From the NCBI GenBank assembly GCA_965218775.1, contig CBDCLS010000004.1, positions 310,001-374,000 of the forward strand: DNA of 64,000 nucleotides. The letters are read 5' to 3'. Source of the stretch: CAUZIZ01 sp965218775. Lineage in GTDB: Bacteria; Acidobacteriota; UBA6911; RPQK01; JAJDTT01. How positions within the stretch are numbered: the stretch's first letter is position 1; every line of letters starts with the position of its first letter. The translations under genes and the position numbers were made by a program. The notes below the pieces were generated by a model that was given only the letters and a program-made list of their open reading frames with translations, had not been told where the DNA came from and ran no database searches. Positions 55,983 through 64,000 of this stretch are shown here, piece after piece.

Positions 55983-56879
55983 TCATTGCTGGCGTTGGAC
56001 CTCCTTGTCGAGCTCCTGCCGCTTATTGCGAATCTCGGGCGTAGGGGGATAGACGTCTCGGAACCGATACTTCTTCTGCCTGACCAGATAGCGTTCAAAC
56101 TCTTCGTCGGCCTGGTGTTCAAAGCCTCTTCGCAGGACCTGGCCCAAGAGTTCCGGGGGAAAAAAGATCGCTCCCTCATCCGTAGCCACTACGACATCAC
56201 CGGGCAATACGGTAGCTGTTCCCACCCGAATGGGCAGGTTCCACTCGGCACCCAGCCAGGTACCTCCGCTGACATGGAAGTCTCGAGCATAAACTGGGAA
56301 GGCTTTGAACGGCTCGCCCGCGAGCTCGGCCATATCGCGGGTGGCGCCGTCGATCAAAACACCCGCGGCCCCCTGGAGCATGATCCCCAGGGCACTGATG
56401 TCTCCCATGAACACAGTCCCTTCCCTTCCACCAAGGTCGACGACCAGGACGTCTCCTGGCCGTGCGTCTTCGGCCGCACGTTGGTAGTAACCAGCAGGCC
56501 AGTCCCCTTCCCTGGCTAGACTCTCCAGAGCAGCCCTCACGTCCGGTCTGGGGGGCAGATAGCGAATCGTGACGGCCCGACCGACCAGCTTTTTTCCGGG
56601 TTGAGTGGGCTTGAAGCCGCGCACGTAGTTGCTCCTGTACTCTCCCAACTGCCCCCAGATGGTTTCGAACTGCAACTGTTTGAGGCGGTCCAGGTCCTGC
56701 TGGCTCACCGCCGGTCGTTTCGGCCCGAGAACATCCATGATGGCGGAGTATGCGTTCCGGTTCGCGCGAAACTTGGGGGGCGCCGGAACATCGGGTGGGT
56801 AGCTGGGGTTGATGGGCTTTTGGGCGCTCAGAGGAAGGCACCACAGACTGAAAAGAATGCAGAGTCTCAAGCTGTTCAT
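55983..56879 (-). CDS. RraA-like protein with a signal peptide
   Basis: The ATG at 56879 (preceded by GAGGTG) gives the signal MNSLRLCILFSLWCLPLSAQ. The rest is an RraA/HMG-CHA aldolase-type fold: GRAVTIRYLPPRPDVRAALE, DARPGDVLVVDLGGREGTVF, MGDISALGIMLQGAAGVLID then GATRDMAEL, and NLPIRVGTATVLPGDVVVATD, EGAIFFPPELL. The GD..G..GxxGxVxDGxxRD set that binds metal and substrate in aldolases of the family is present. RraA proteins are normally cytoplasmic; an export signal is unusual but occurs in Acidobacteriota and Planctomycetes. 298 residues, intact. No operon partner: flanked by an M14 gene (convergent) and element U. Confidence 0.85.
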   Translation of the reverse strand: MNSLRLCILFSLWCLPLSAQKPINPSYPPDVPAPPKFRANRNAYSAIMDVLGPKRPAVSQQDLDRLKQLQFETIWGQLGEYRSNYVRGFKPTQPGKKLVGRAVTIRYLPPRPDVRAALESLAREGDWPAGYYQRAAEDARPGDVLVVDLGGREGTVFMGDISALGIMLQGAAGVLIDGATRDMAELAGEPFKAFPVYARDFHVSGGTWLGAEWNLPIRVGTATVLPGDVVVATDEGAIFFPPELLGQVLRRGFEHQADEEFERYLVRQKKYRFRDVYPPTPEIRNKRQELDKEVQRQQ

Positions 56880-57260
56880 AATCACCTCGGTTTTCTTACG
56901 GATCCGGAGTCACCAACGAATTTCTGGGGCAATCCTGCTCTCCTCCAAGGGGTGGAGGCGGTCGCCGACACGACGGACGACACAAGCCCAGACTTCGCGT
57001 CTGGACTAGATGATCGACTCCGAAATAACATGACAATTGTTGCCCCCATAAATCGAACTGAATGTCTCCGAGGTGCTCGCCTGCACAGGAGAGAGCCGGG
57101 GTTCGTACTCGGACGCGCAACCCGTTGGGCAGACGGGGGTTGCGGGCGATCTCTTCGTTGGTCGTCGTCGAAGATGGCAAGGCATCGTCTTCCTCCTGCC
57201 GCCTTGACCTCGCCGCGCAAGCCCCATCTGCAATTGCCATGCTATTTCGGAATCGATCAT
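56880..57260. other. Intergenic, mostly element U (copy 2)
   Basis: About 125 bp of unassigned sequence upstream of the RraA-like gene, then the palindromic element described separately. Confidence 0.5.
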
Positions 57261-57264
57261 CTAG
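57006..57264. mobile_element. Repeat-arm element U, copy 2 (259 bp)
   Basis: Arms of about 34 bp are inverted: CTAGATGATCGACTCCGAAA at the left and the complement of CTAGATGATCGATTCCGAAA at the right, continuing TA.CATG.CAATTG with few mismatches. The core on the minus strand (CAGATGGGGCTTGCGCGGCG, AGGAGGAAGACGATGC, CCATCTTCGACGACGACCAA, ACCCCCGTCTGCCC) matches copy 1, although the arms of the two copies are different sequences. Its right end supplies the stop codon of the gene at 57261-59501. Confidence 0.72.
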
Positions 57265-59501
57265 CGAATCGGGATGCGATCGCCATGCCAGGGGAAGGCA
57301 TAGCTTGGTTTGTTCACAAAGCGTCGGGTCTCCATGTCCAAGGTAAGTCCAGATCCAGGGGGCAAACGGACCTGAAAGAACTTGCGATCGACCCTGAGTG
57401 TCTTTTCAACTACCTTGGGAGCCGACCGGGCAAAAAAATCCGGTTGGATCGGGTCTTTGTCGACCCGATGAGGATACTTCACGAGGCCGAACTCATGTTC
57501 ACCAAAAGCACCAGCCTGTACGATCACGCGGCGTCCTTCGAACGGGCTGAGATTGACCAGCTCCAACAGGGTTCGATCCCCCTCCAGCCCTCTCACCAGG
57601 GCCGCCACGTCCTGGGGAAGACCGGGGCGGCGCTGGACGGGGTCGAAGTAGCGAACCCGAACGTGCAGTAGCCCTCCGTTGTATACGATCTGCGGGGCAC
57701 CCATCGTCAGTTGAATCAATGCTTCCGTCGTGACCGGATTGACCGTCATCCAGTGATGTTCGTGAACGTTCCTGATGTCAGCCCGCTTCGGATCGATCTG
57801 GTCGGTTCCTCTGGGATCGTATTCGAGGAGCAGGACATCGTTCTGAATCATCTTCATCCGGTAGCTCATCTGTCCGTAGCTCATGCGCAGGATCTTCTCC
57901 GGGTAGGCAGGATTGGCGCCTGCCAGGAAGCGCACCCAGGGGGCCTCGTGGCCCTGGTCGGTCTTGTTGCGAATGTCGGCCACATGGTTCCAATCCTGAA
58001 GTCCTTCGATGTCGCACCCCTCGCAATCGGCCATGGGCTCAGGCAGGGTGGCGTAACCATGGTTCGGAAATTTGGAGTGTGTGGCCACATGCCAGTCCTG
58101 GTCAGCCGCGAGACGCAGCTTTTCGATCCGTTCCCAATCGGAGCCCTCCATCGACATGTACCAGAGTGAAACCGGATAGGATCTGGCCAAGGGGCGAAAG
58201 GCAAACCAACCGCGGTCCCCACGCTTGTAAGGCACGATAAAGCTGCCGCGGAAGTTCCTGCCTCGGGACAGCAGATGGTTAAGATTGGACCGGACCAGAT
58301 CCAGAAAAGCAGGATCGCCGTCGGTGACGAGCATTGCGTTGGCGGCCGCGATCTGAAGCGGCATGCCGAGGGTAAGATAGCCATGCGGCCACTGCCAGCC
58401 GTAATTCCCTCCCCACCATTTCCCCTGGTGGTATTCGCCCACCTTTCCAGACAAGCCGACATTATCAGGAGTGATACCGCCGTTGGCTCGGGTACGCTCG
58501 ACCCAGGTACCGACGTATTCCTGGATCCAGTCGGCATACTTCTGCTCGCCGGAAAACAGGTAGGCGTTTGCGACCAGACCGGTGGCGGCCAGATTGGTGG
58601 GGACGTCGCCTCGATGCATTCGTTCCGCCATGGCACGGGCCATTCTCTCGGCATTCTCTTCTTTTTTCAGATCCTCAAAACTGTCAACGCCGGGGATGTC
58701 CTGAAGCGGCAATCCGTAAGGGGCCATACCCTTCGACCAACGATAGGCCCCAGCCTCTTCGGGCGACCCGAACCTGGGTCCTAGACTTCCGGTGTGAGGG
58801 GACCGAATGATTCTGTGTCCGGGATCATAGTTGGGAGCCTCCGGCTCTTCGTTGAGATACAAACCGGCGAAACGCTTTGCCCGGGCCGCAGTTTCGTGGT
58901 CGGTTGGATCGGCCAGTGGCAGAAAGTAGAAGAACAACAGGCCTTCGCCCAAGTGCATCCAATCGGCGTGTTTGGCGAAGTCGCGATGGTAGACATCAAA
59001 ATCAGTGGTCAATTGCCTGGCGGTCGCGTTCCACAGCTGAAAGGAAAGGGTTTTCAGCCTTTCGTCGCCACCCATGGCATAGAGAAGCGGAAAGTTGTAG
59101 AAAGCCTCTGGCAGATCATCCGGGGAAGCCTTGCCAGTGGTTCGCCAGACGAGGGTCCCTCCGCTGCGGGTGTAGTTTTCCGCGTATCGGATTGCGGCCT
59201 CGCTCATGACTTCGAGAAGTCTTCTCTCGAGGACTGCCCAGGCCGGTGGAGAGACCGGGACATTCGCTTCAATCGTTTTCAGGCCGGGCTGCTCAGAGGA
59301 CTCTTCTTGAAGCTGTGGCGGAGGCTTTCCCCAGAGGGACTGCTGAGGATGAGAACCCATCAACAGCCAGAGACAGATCAGAGGAAGGCGGTTCAGACTT
59401 TGGGCTCTCCTTGCCAGGGTACGTTCACACCCAGTGCCTTTGCGATCTCTCCCAGGCTCGATAGATGCCGCTGATGTACGGGAATCCTGTTTCGACTCCA
59501 T
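57261..59501 (-). CDS. Large exported protein, unknown (helical toroid-like)
   Basis: The frame is open to 59654, but the ATG at 59501 is the first that leaves a plausible leader; the hydrophobic core LNRLPLICLWLLMGSH lies about 40 residues in, so the start or the leader is atypical. The body has many aromatic-rich helices (AWAVLERRLLEVMSEAAIRY, DLPEAFYNFPLLYAMGG, HADWMHLGEGLLFFYFLPLA, NYGWQWPHGYLTLGMPLQIA, SRGRNFRGSFIVPYKRGDRG), which suggests an alpha/alpha-barrel like that of polysaccharide lyases and GH105-type enzymes, then a C-terminal beta part (DRTLLELVNLSPFEGRRVIV). I do not recognise a named family. About 746 residues, intact. The TAG stop sits on the edge of element U, so the original C-terminus may have been longer. 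Confidence 0.65.
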   Translation of the reverse strand: MESKQDSRTSAASIEPGRDRKGTGCERTLARRAQSLNRLPLICLWLLMGSHPQQSLWGKPPPQLQEESSEQPGLKTIEANVPVSPPAWAVLERRLLEVMSEAAIRYAENYTRSGGTLVWRTTGKASPDDLPEAFYNFPLLYAMGGDERLKTLSFQLWNATARQLTTDFDVYHRDFAKHADWMHLGEGLLFFYFLPLADPTDHETAARAKRFAGLYLNEEPEAPNYDPGHRIIRSPHTGSLGPRFGSPEEAGAYRWSKGMAPYGLPLQDIPGVDSFEDLKKEENAERMARAMAERMHRGDVPTNLAATGLVANAYLFSGEQKYADWIQEYVGTWVERTRANGGITPDNVGLSGKVGEYHQGKWWGGNYGWQWPHGYLTLGMPLQIAAANAMLVTDGDPAFLDLVRSNLNHLLSRGRNFRGSFIVPYKRGDRGWFAFRPLARSYPVSLWYMSMEGSDWERIEKLRLAADQDWHVATHSKFPNHGYATLPEPMADCEGCDIEGLQDWNHVADIRNKTDQGHEAPWVRFLAGANPAYPEKILRMSYGQMSYRMKMIQNDVLLLEYDPRGTDQIDPKRADIRNVHEHHWMTVNPVTTEALIQLTMGAPQIVYNGGLLHVRVRYFDPVQRRPGLPQDVAALVRGLEGDRTLLELVNLSPFEGRRVIVQAGAFGEHEFGLVKYPHRVDKDPIQPDFFARSAPKVVEKTLRVDRKFFQVRLPPGSGLTLDMETRRFVNKPSYAFPWHGDRIPIR

Positions 59502-59720
59502 GCGGTTCTCGAAGGGCAATCTCAGCGGCTGGGGTATGTGGGAATCGGAGGAATAGATGTGCCTACCATGTTCAGACCGAAGTTCCGGGACATTCATCCG
59601 TGGGCACGAGCTGCTTGAGTGCTTTCGAGAGCCTGAGGTCAGTCCGCCCGACATGCTGGGGATCTCGCCGACTCACGAACTATGAGCCAAACTACTGTCC
59701 ACCACAAGTACGCAGCGCCC

Positions 59721-61223
59721 TCAGCGAAACCGGAACGAGAACAGATCGGCGTCCCGCAGCACGAAACGCAGCCGCACCGTTCGGCCGGCGAGATCGCTCA
59801 CGTCACTTCCCGTCTTCCAGTGAACGGTTCGCTCCAAGGCGTCGCCGAAAATCGGCGGGCAGTCTTCCAGGGTGTGGCTCTTCAGAGGCTTTCCCACGGC
59901 GTCCTGAATCTCGACTCGCACATCACCAGCGGCCGAGGAGGAAAAATTGATCACCAACTTCTGGCCGTCGAAGACCAGCGGCCTGGTCAACAACTCTCCG
60001 CCCGACAGCGGCGCCCGCACCGATACGAAACCATCTATGCGGAGCGTGTAGCGCCGCAAGTGGCTGGACTCTCCGGTGGAGTTGCCCTCGACGGAGTACA
60101 GCGAAAGCTCGTCCGGCGCGCCTTCCATGGCCGACTTGGTTACGACGAGCGGCCAGGCGAGGTAATGGTCGCCATACACCCAGCTGTCCGTTCGTTCGGG
60201 ACCCGGCCGCAGGAAGGCCTGGTCCCAACGATGGAATGTTCGCCCATCGCGACTAGTCATAAACAGGGTGTCACTTAGAGCTGTGCCGTAGCGCTCTTTG
60301 GCACGTCGACGCATCTCGCGGTGCTCACGCAGCGGAAGGGCCTCATGTGACCTGGACCATGGTCGTTCGAGGTACCGCGCGGGGAAGCCGAGAAAGAGAT
60401 GGGGTGCGCGGTAGTACGGCTGGATCTGGTTTGTGTAGAGTTGTTCTTGTGGGGCGCCGGGATAAACGATAATTTCTGAATCGCTCCACTTCAGGAAGTC
60501 GGCCGAGGTGGCGGTGCGGACAATCCGAAAACCATCGCGCCGATCCCGGAAGTAGGACCGATACTCCCCTCGCACCGTGTCCCAGAAGGCCAGGTTCTGC
60601 GAGTCGAAGGTGCCTGGTTCGGAGATCACAAACTCGCGTTGCATGAGCGACCAGCGCAGACCGTCCGACGAGGCAAAGGCCAGCAGTCCGAAGGGCTCCC
60701 CCTTGGCCCACGACCAGCCAAGGGCCTTGTACCTGGCCTCCGCTGCGCAGTTGGGATTGGAGTCCTTGAAGACCGTTACATGGCCAGCGTCGACATGCGT
60801 CCCACACATGCCGGGGTGCATCACAAGGTTGTTTTTCTTCGATCCTTCAAACTCGATCAGGCCCAACTCCGGTTTCTCCCAGTGGATCCCGTCACGGCTT
60901 TCGGCATAGCAGAGATACAGGCCGTGGGGGCGGATGTAGCTGCCGTCGTCAAGCCACGTGGTCTGCCAGCTGCGATAGTACATGCGGTACCGATCACCAT
61001 CGGTGACGATGCTATGGTAGCCGCAGCTACTGCCTTCCCAAGGGCTGTCGAACTTGATGACCACATCTCGCGGCGTAGGGTGATGCATCACCTGCCGGGC
61101 CGCGCCGCTGAGCTCGTCGATCAGATGCCGGTCGACCAGCAGCTCCAGCCGCGAACCAATGTCGATCGGCTCACCCCCAGCGCTCAGCAGGTTTGCCGAC
61201 AGAACTGCGATTGAGAAATACAC
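59721..61223 (-). CDS. Secreted five-bladed beta-propeller protein, paralogue 7
   Basis: GTG start at 61223 with a short signal (MYFSIAVLSANLLSAGG). Blocks: IDIGSRLELLVDRHLIDELS, FDSPWEGSSCGYHSIVTDGD, YRMYYRSWQ, LCYAESRDGIHWEKPELGLI, KKNNLVMHPG, FASSDGLRWSLM, TATSADFLKWSD, YYRAPHLFLGFPARYLERPW, MTSRDGRTFHRWDQAFLRPG, RYTLRIDGFVSVRAPLSGGE and the end LAGRTVRLRFVLRDADLFSF. 500 residues, intact. The longer spacing and extra basic loop (REHREMRRRAKERYG, about residue 320) set it apart from the other copies. No ribosome site is obvious, so the GTG start is the least certain in the family. Confidence 0.82.
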   Translation of the reverse strand: MYFSIAVLSANLLSAGGEPIDIGSRLELLVDRHLIDELSGAARQVMHHPTPRDVVIKFDSPWEGSSCGYHSIVTDGDRYRMYYRSWQTTWLDDGSYIRPHGLYLCYAESRDGIHWEKPELGLIEFEGSKKNNLVMHPGMCGTHVDAGHVTVFKDSNPNCAAEARYKALGWSWAKGEPFGLLAFASSDGLRWSLMQREFVISEPGTFDSQNLAFWDTVRGEYRSYFRDRRDGFRIVRTATSADFLKWSDSEIIVYPGAPQEQLYTNQIQPYYRAPHLFLGFPARYLERPWSRSHEALPLREHREMRRRAKERYGTALSDTLFMTSRDGRTFHRWDQAFLRPGPERTDSWVYGDHYLAWPLVVTKSAMEGAPDELSLYSVEGNSTGESSHLRRYTLRIDGFVSVRAPLSGGELLTRPLVFDGQKLVINFSSSAAGDVRVEIQDAVGKPLKSHTLEDCPPIFGDALERTVHWKTGSDVSDLAGRTVRLRFVLRDADLFSFRFR

Positions 61224-61440
61224 CCGGCCATCATAGCCGAGCTCGGGTCCGACGGAAAGAAGCCCTCCTCCTCAATAGGGTGTGTGCCACTTCAGGACGG
61301 CTCCTTCCCTGGTCAACAGCCTTGAGTCGATCCTCTTAGACAATGTATATAGAGTCTTGGAAAATGTACGTGGACCTCATGTCCCACGCCCTCAAGCCAT
61401 TTTAGCCCGACCCCAGTCATTGCAAAAGGAGGAGAGAGTA

Positions 61441-63240
61441 ATGCCGACCACTTCTCGTAACCAACAGTCTTCTTTTGTTCTGTCTGCTACCGTGGATTTC
61501 CCCGACGACGTGACGTATGGCCTCTACACCTTCGAGTTGCTGGATGAGATGATGGTCCAGCTCAAGAGTATGGGCGTCAGGCGCATCTACTGGCTTTATT
61601 ACTACGACATCGATCCAGACTCGCTCTGGGCTGGGACCGTCTTCCGGCGGATGAAGTATGGTGCCGAGACCCTCAGTACAATCGGCGAGCCTCTCAAGGC
61701 TGCTGTTCCCATCGCCCACAAACACGGCTTGGAATTTTACGCCGTGCTGAAGCCGTATCATACCGGAAGTTCGGGAGCCTACCCGGAGGGCTCTCCTCAA
61801 GCAAAAGCTACTGAAATCAAGCGCATCGGAAGCACGCCGGTGCAGGCCATCCCCTTCGTCGAGCGCCATCCCCACACGCGGATTCGTCGCCGCCCTCTGA
61901 AAGCCCCACCTGACCTGCAATCCCTGCCAGTGCAAAAGATCCGCTTGTTGAAGAAAGATGATTCGCCAACACGGATCCGGAAAGAGAACCTCGAGATCTG
62001 GACCAGCCTGAACAACTACCGCTACGAACGGCAGGATGTGGCCTTCACTTTGAAGGAAGCAGTCGAACCGGCGCCGCAGGAAGTGCGCGACTACTACGGT
62101 GACCTGGTGACCGCTCAAGGGGCACCGGTTCGGACCCTGACCCTGGAAGGGCTCCATCTGACCGATCGGTACATCCTGATCACCACGGACTTCAAGGACG
62201 AGAAAGGCGACTTCCACAACACCGCTTTAGGCATGCTGGAGGTCTACGGGCCGGGCCCGGAGCCGCTTCCCATCGTAGTGGCTACTCGCGGCGCCATAGT
62301 GAGGGACTCACCCCGGGATTTTCGCAGCTGTGGATTGGCGTTTGACTGCGGATTAGGACCTCTTCAAGTGGACCTGGACGTGGATAACACCGTGACAAAA
62401 GAGGGCCCCTGGTGGACTAGGTTTGTGAGCGGTGGAGCAGTTGCCTTTGCCAGGGGAAAGAATGAGTATCTTGTTGCGTCCTGCGAAGTCTATCCGGAAG
62501 TCCGGAAGCTCTGGTCAGGCTGGGTCGATCGGTTGATTGAGGCCGGGGTGGATGGCATTGACCTGCGTGTCTCTGCCCACGGAACGTATACCGACGAACC
62601 GCATGCCTATGGTTTCAACGAGCCGATCCTGGAGGAGTACCGCCAGCGATTTGGGGCAGACCCTCTAGGGGACAACGCCGATTTACAGCATCTGGCCCAA
62701 ATACGAGGTGAACACTACACCTCCTTCCTGCGCGAAACCAGCCGGCGCCTCCGCCAGGCCGGGAAAAAAATGCAGGTTCACCTGCATACCGAAGCTTTTC
62801 GGCCTGACCCCTGCCCCGGCCAGTTGATGGGTTTCCCAGCCAACATCCACTTCGACTGGAAAACCTGGCTCAAAGAAGGACTGGTCGACGGTATTACTTT
62901 GCGTACCAGTTGGTTCGAGGCTTTAGAGGACCCCCCAGGGCAGGTACACCGCTGTCGCCTATCGAGGGCACTGGCGGACCCGGTGGTGGAAGAAGCGCTC
63001 AACTTGACACAAGAGTTGGGCTTGCCGGTGTATCTAAACCGTTACATAAAGCTACCGATCAGGATCGAGGAGTACGTTTCTGACTTGGAGAGCGTCTTCC
63101 ACGACGATCGCTTCGCCGGCTTTGACGTCTATGAGTTCGCCCACGTGGTGCGGGCAACGCCGGATGGCTCCAAGCTCGTCCCGGTGGAGAACAGGCTCGA
63201 TCTTATTCGAGCCAAAGCTGGACAGTTGGGAATATGGTGA
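61441..63240 (+). CDS. Predicted TIM-barrel glycoside-hydrolase-like protein
   Basis: AAAAGGAGGAGAGAGTA in front of the ATG at 61441 fixes the start (the longer frame to 61282 is unsupported). No signal peptide. The N-terminal part has GVRRIYWLYYYDIDPDSLWA, YGLYTFELLDEMMVQLKS and AVPIAHKHGLEFYAVLKPYH, typical beta-alpha units of barrel-type GH10/GHL10-like enzymes; an inserted beta domain of about 200 residues follows (NNYRYERQDVAFTLKEAVEP, RTLTLEGLHLTDRYILITTD); the barrel resumes with LIEAGVDGIDLRVSAHGTYT, YGFNEPILEEYRQRFG (Glu as possible acid/base), GKKMQVHLHTEAF and GLVDGITLRTSWFEAL. 599 residues, intact. Role inferred as polysaccharide degradation; the family is not named. Confidence 0.75.
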   Translation: MPTTSRNQQSSFVLSATVDFPDDVTYGLYTFELLDEMMVQLKSMGVRRIYWLYYYDIDPDSLWAGTVFRRMKYGAETLSTIGEPLKAAVPIAHKHGLEFYAVLKPYHTGSSGAYPEGSPQAKATEIKRIGSTPVQAIPFVERHPHTRIRRRPLKAPPDLQSLPVQKIRLLKKDDSPTRIRKENLEIWTSLNNYRYERQDVAFTLKEAVEPAPQEVRDYYGDLVTAQGAPVRTLTLEGLHLTDRYILITTDFKDEKGDFHNTALGMLEVYGPGPEPLPIVVATRGAIVRDSPRDFRSCGLAFDCGLGPLQVDLDVDNTVTKEGPWWTRFVSGGAVAFARGKNEYLVASCEVYPEVRKLWSGWVDRLIEAGVDGIDLRVSAHGTYTDEPHAYGFNEPILEEYRQRFGADPLGDNADLQHLAQIRGEHYTSFLRETSRRLRQAGKKMQVHLHTEAFRPDPCPGQLMGFPANIHFDWKTWLKEGLVDGITLRTSWFEALEDPPGQVHRCRLSRALADPVVEEALNLTQELGLPVYLNRYIKLPIRIEEYVSDLESVFHDDRFAGFDVYEFAHVVRATPDGSKLVPVENRLDLIRAKAGQLGIW

Positions 63241-63482
63241 GATAGTAAGCGTTAGAGGCCTCCTGGTTGCGCCCGGTCTGGCGACCCTGGAGCGGGACCG
63301 CCCCGGTTCCTTCTCGGTCAGAGACCCTTCGCTTCCGGCCGCCTCGGCCATTCAGCCCCCGGTCTGCAGGACCCCAAGAGAGCAAGGTAGACTTTCAGGG
63401 AGAGGCGCCCAGACCATCCGACTCCGTGGCCTTTGCCGAGGGTCGAACGTCGGCTCCAAGCCGGCGCGTTTCCGTACTCATC

Positions 63483-64000
63483 ATGTTCGTAGCCACCGCT
63501 GCAGAGCGTCTGGACAAATTCGAAGGCCTGGAGGCGATAGACTACTGGGCAGTATTCTTCTACTTCGTCGCCGTTCTGGTGCTGGGGTACCGCTTCAGCA
63601 AGCAGCAGAAATCGACGGAGGAGTACTTCATGGCCGGGCGCCGCATGCCCTGGTTCCTGGTGGGCCTGAGCCTGTTCGCCACGCTGCTGTCCTCGGTCAG
63701 CTACCTGTCCAAGCCCGGTGAAGTCATCAAGAACGGCCTGGGGATCTGGGGCGCCTACATGCACATCCCCTTCACCATCACCCTGGTGATCCTGGTCTTG
63801 ATTCCTTTCTTCATGGGCAAGCGCTTCACCAGCGCCTACGAGTACCTGGAGGAGCAGTACGGGCTCAAGACACGCCTCTTCGCGTCGATACTGTTCATCC
63901 TCAGGCGTCTGTTCTGGATGGGTATGATCGTGTATTCGGCCTCGTTCGCCATGGCTCGGATGACCGGCCTGTCCTTCGTCTGGATCGTTCTGGGCATCGG
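63483..64000 (+). CDS. Sodium:solute symporter (SSS family), 3' end outside window
   Basis: Open to the right edge. From the ATG at 63483 the protein has a short cytosolic or periplasmic leader, then transmembrane helix 1 (IDYWAVFFYFVAVLVLGYRF), the loop SKQQKSTEEYFMAGRRMPWF, helix 2 (LVGLSLFATLLSSVSYLSKPG, where the SSVS segment is part of the sodium site in SSS proteins), helix 3 (GIWGAYMHIPFTITLVILVL then IPFFMG), the cytoplasmic YEYLEEQYGLKTRL, and further helices. It probably imports the sugars or acids released by the extracellular enzymes nearby. 172 of about 500 residues are in the window. The 240-bp gap before it holds nothing. Confidence 0.88.
   Translation, partial: MFVATAAERLDKFEGLEAIDYWAVFFYFVAVLVLGYRFSKQQKSTEEYFMAGRRMPWFLVGLSLFATLLSSVSYLSKPGEVIKNGLGIWGAYMHIPFTITLVILVLIPFFMGKRFTSAYEYLEEQYGLKTRLFASILFILRRLFWMGMIVYSASFAMARMTGLSFVWIVLGI

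Noticed and set aside
57261..59654. Start of the large exported protein at 59654
   Set aside because: The first 51 codons have a random-looking composition and no ribosome site; 59501 is a better, though not certain, start.

Overview
The window looks like a chromosomal stretch of a GC-rich Acidobacteriota-type bacterium. The grounds are: repeated remnants of the N-terminus of serine/threonine kinases of the kind common in that phylum (GQTISxYxI..LGEGG, HRDLKPANI, VLDFGLAKAL); Tat-exported proteins with RRxFLG signals; a PVC-type heme-binding CxxCH protein; and a PPC / DUF1549-DUF1553 / DUF1501 operon, a set also typical of Planctomycetes. The phylum is an inference; no rRNA or core housekeeping gene is present. 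No rRNA, tRNA or CRISPR array was found.

Layout. 1-4920: three consecutive secreted five-bladed beta-propeller proteins (the first cut by the window edge). Four more paralogues lie at 38200, 39720-42985 (split by an IS), 43014 and 59721, making seven family members in 64 kb. 4921-13540: a decaying stretch with kinase remnants, a frameshifted HDOD-GGDEF protein, a truncated hydrolase, a frameshifted sialidase and an IS6-family fragment, mixed with dispersed repeats and MITE-like palindromes. 13540-24820: two paralogous BNR_4-type exported proteins, a sugar-binding-type protein without its signal peptide, a mini group II intron carrying a 2.1-kb IS, and a Tat-exported Gfo/Idh/MocA oxidoreductase. 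24971-30319: three insertion sequences nested one inside another (IS1182-like in IS1380-like in ISKra4-like), each with intact inverted repeats and target duplications. 30468-37269: gene fragments, a large frameshifted PVC-type dehydrogenase-like protein, and a deiodinase-like protein with an in-frame UGA and C-terminal EF-hands. 38200-47037: propeller genes, a nitrilase-family hydrolase and remnants of an MDR dehydrogenase and a GH109-like protein. 47113-52970: the PPC-DUF1549/1553-DUF1501 operon. 53010-64000: DUF711, an M14-like peptidase, an exported RraA-like protein, a large exported protein of unknown function, the last propeller, a TIM-barrel-like protein and a sodium:solute symporter running off the end.

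Functionally most intact genes are exported proteins likely to act on extracellular glycans or other polymers (propellers, BNR/sialidase-like proteins, GH-like barrel, M14-like peptidase), with a solute-binding protein, an SSS transporter and intracellular or periplasmic oxidoreductases. Around them is heavy genome erosion: at least ten broken genes, several recognisable MITE families and four full-length insertion sequences.

The strongest novel candidate is 35749-37269 (minus): a signal-peptide-bearing deiodinase-like domain whose catalytic position is UGA (GCLT-U-PPF), with a good bacterial SECIS-like hairpin just downstream and four EF-hand loops at the C-terminus. Second are the mini group II intron (RT domain deleted in frame, boundaries confirmed by an empty-site repeat) and the perfectly reconstructable triple IS nest.
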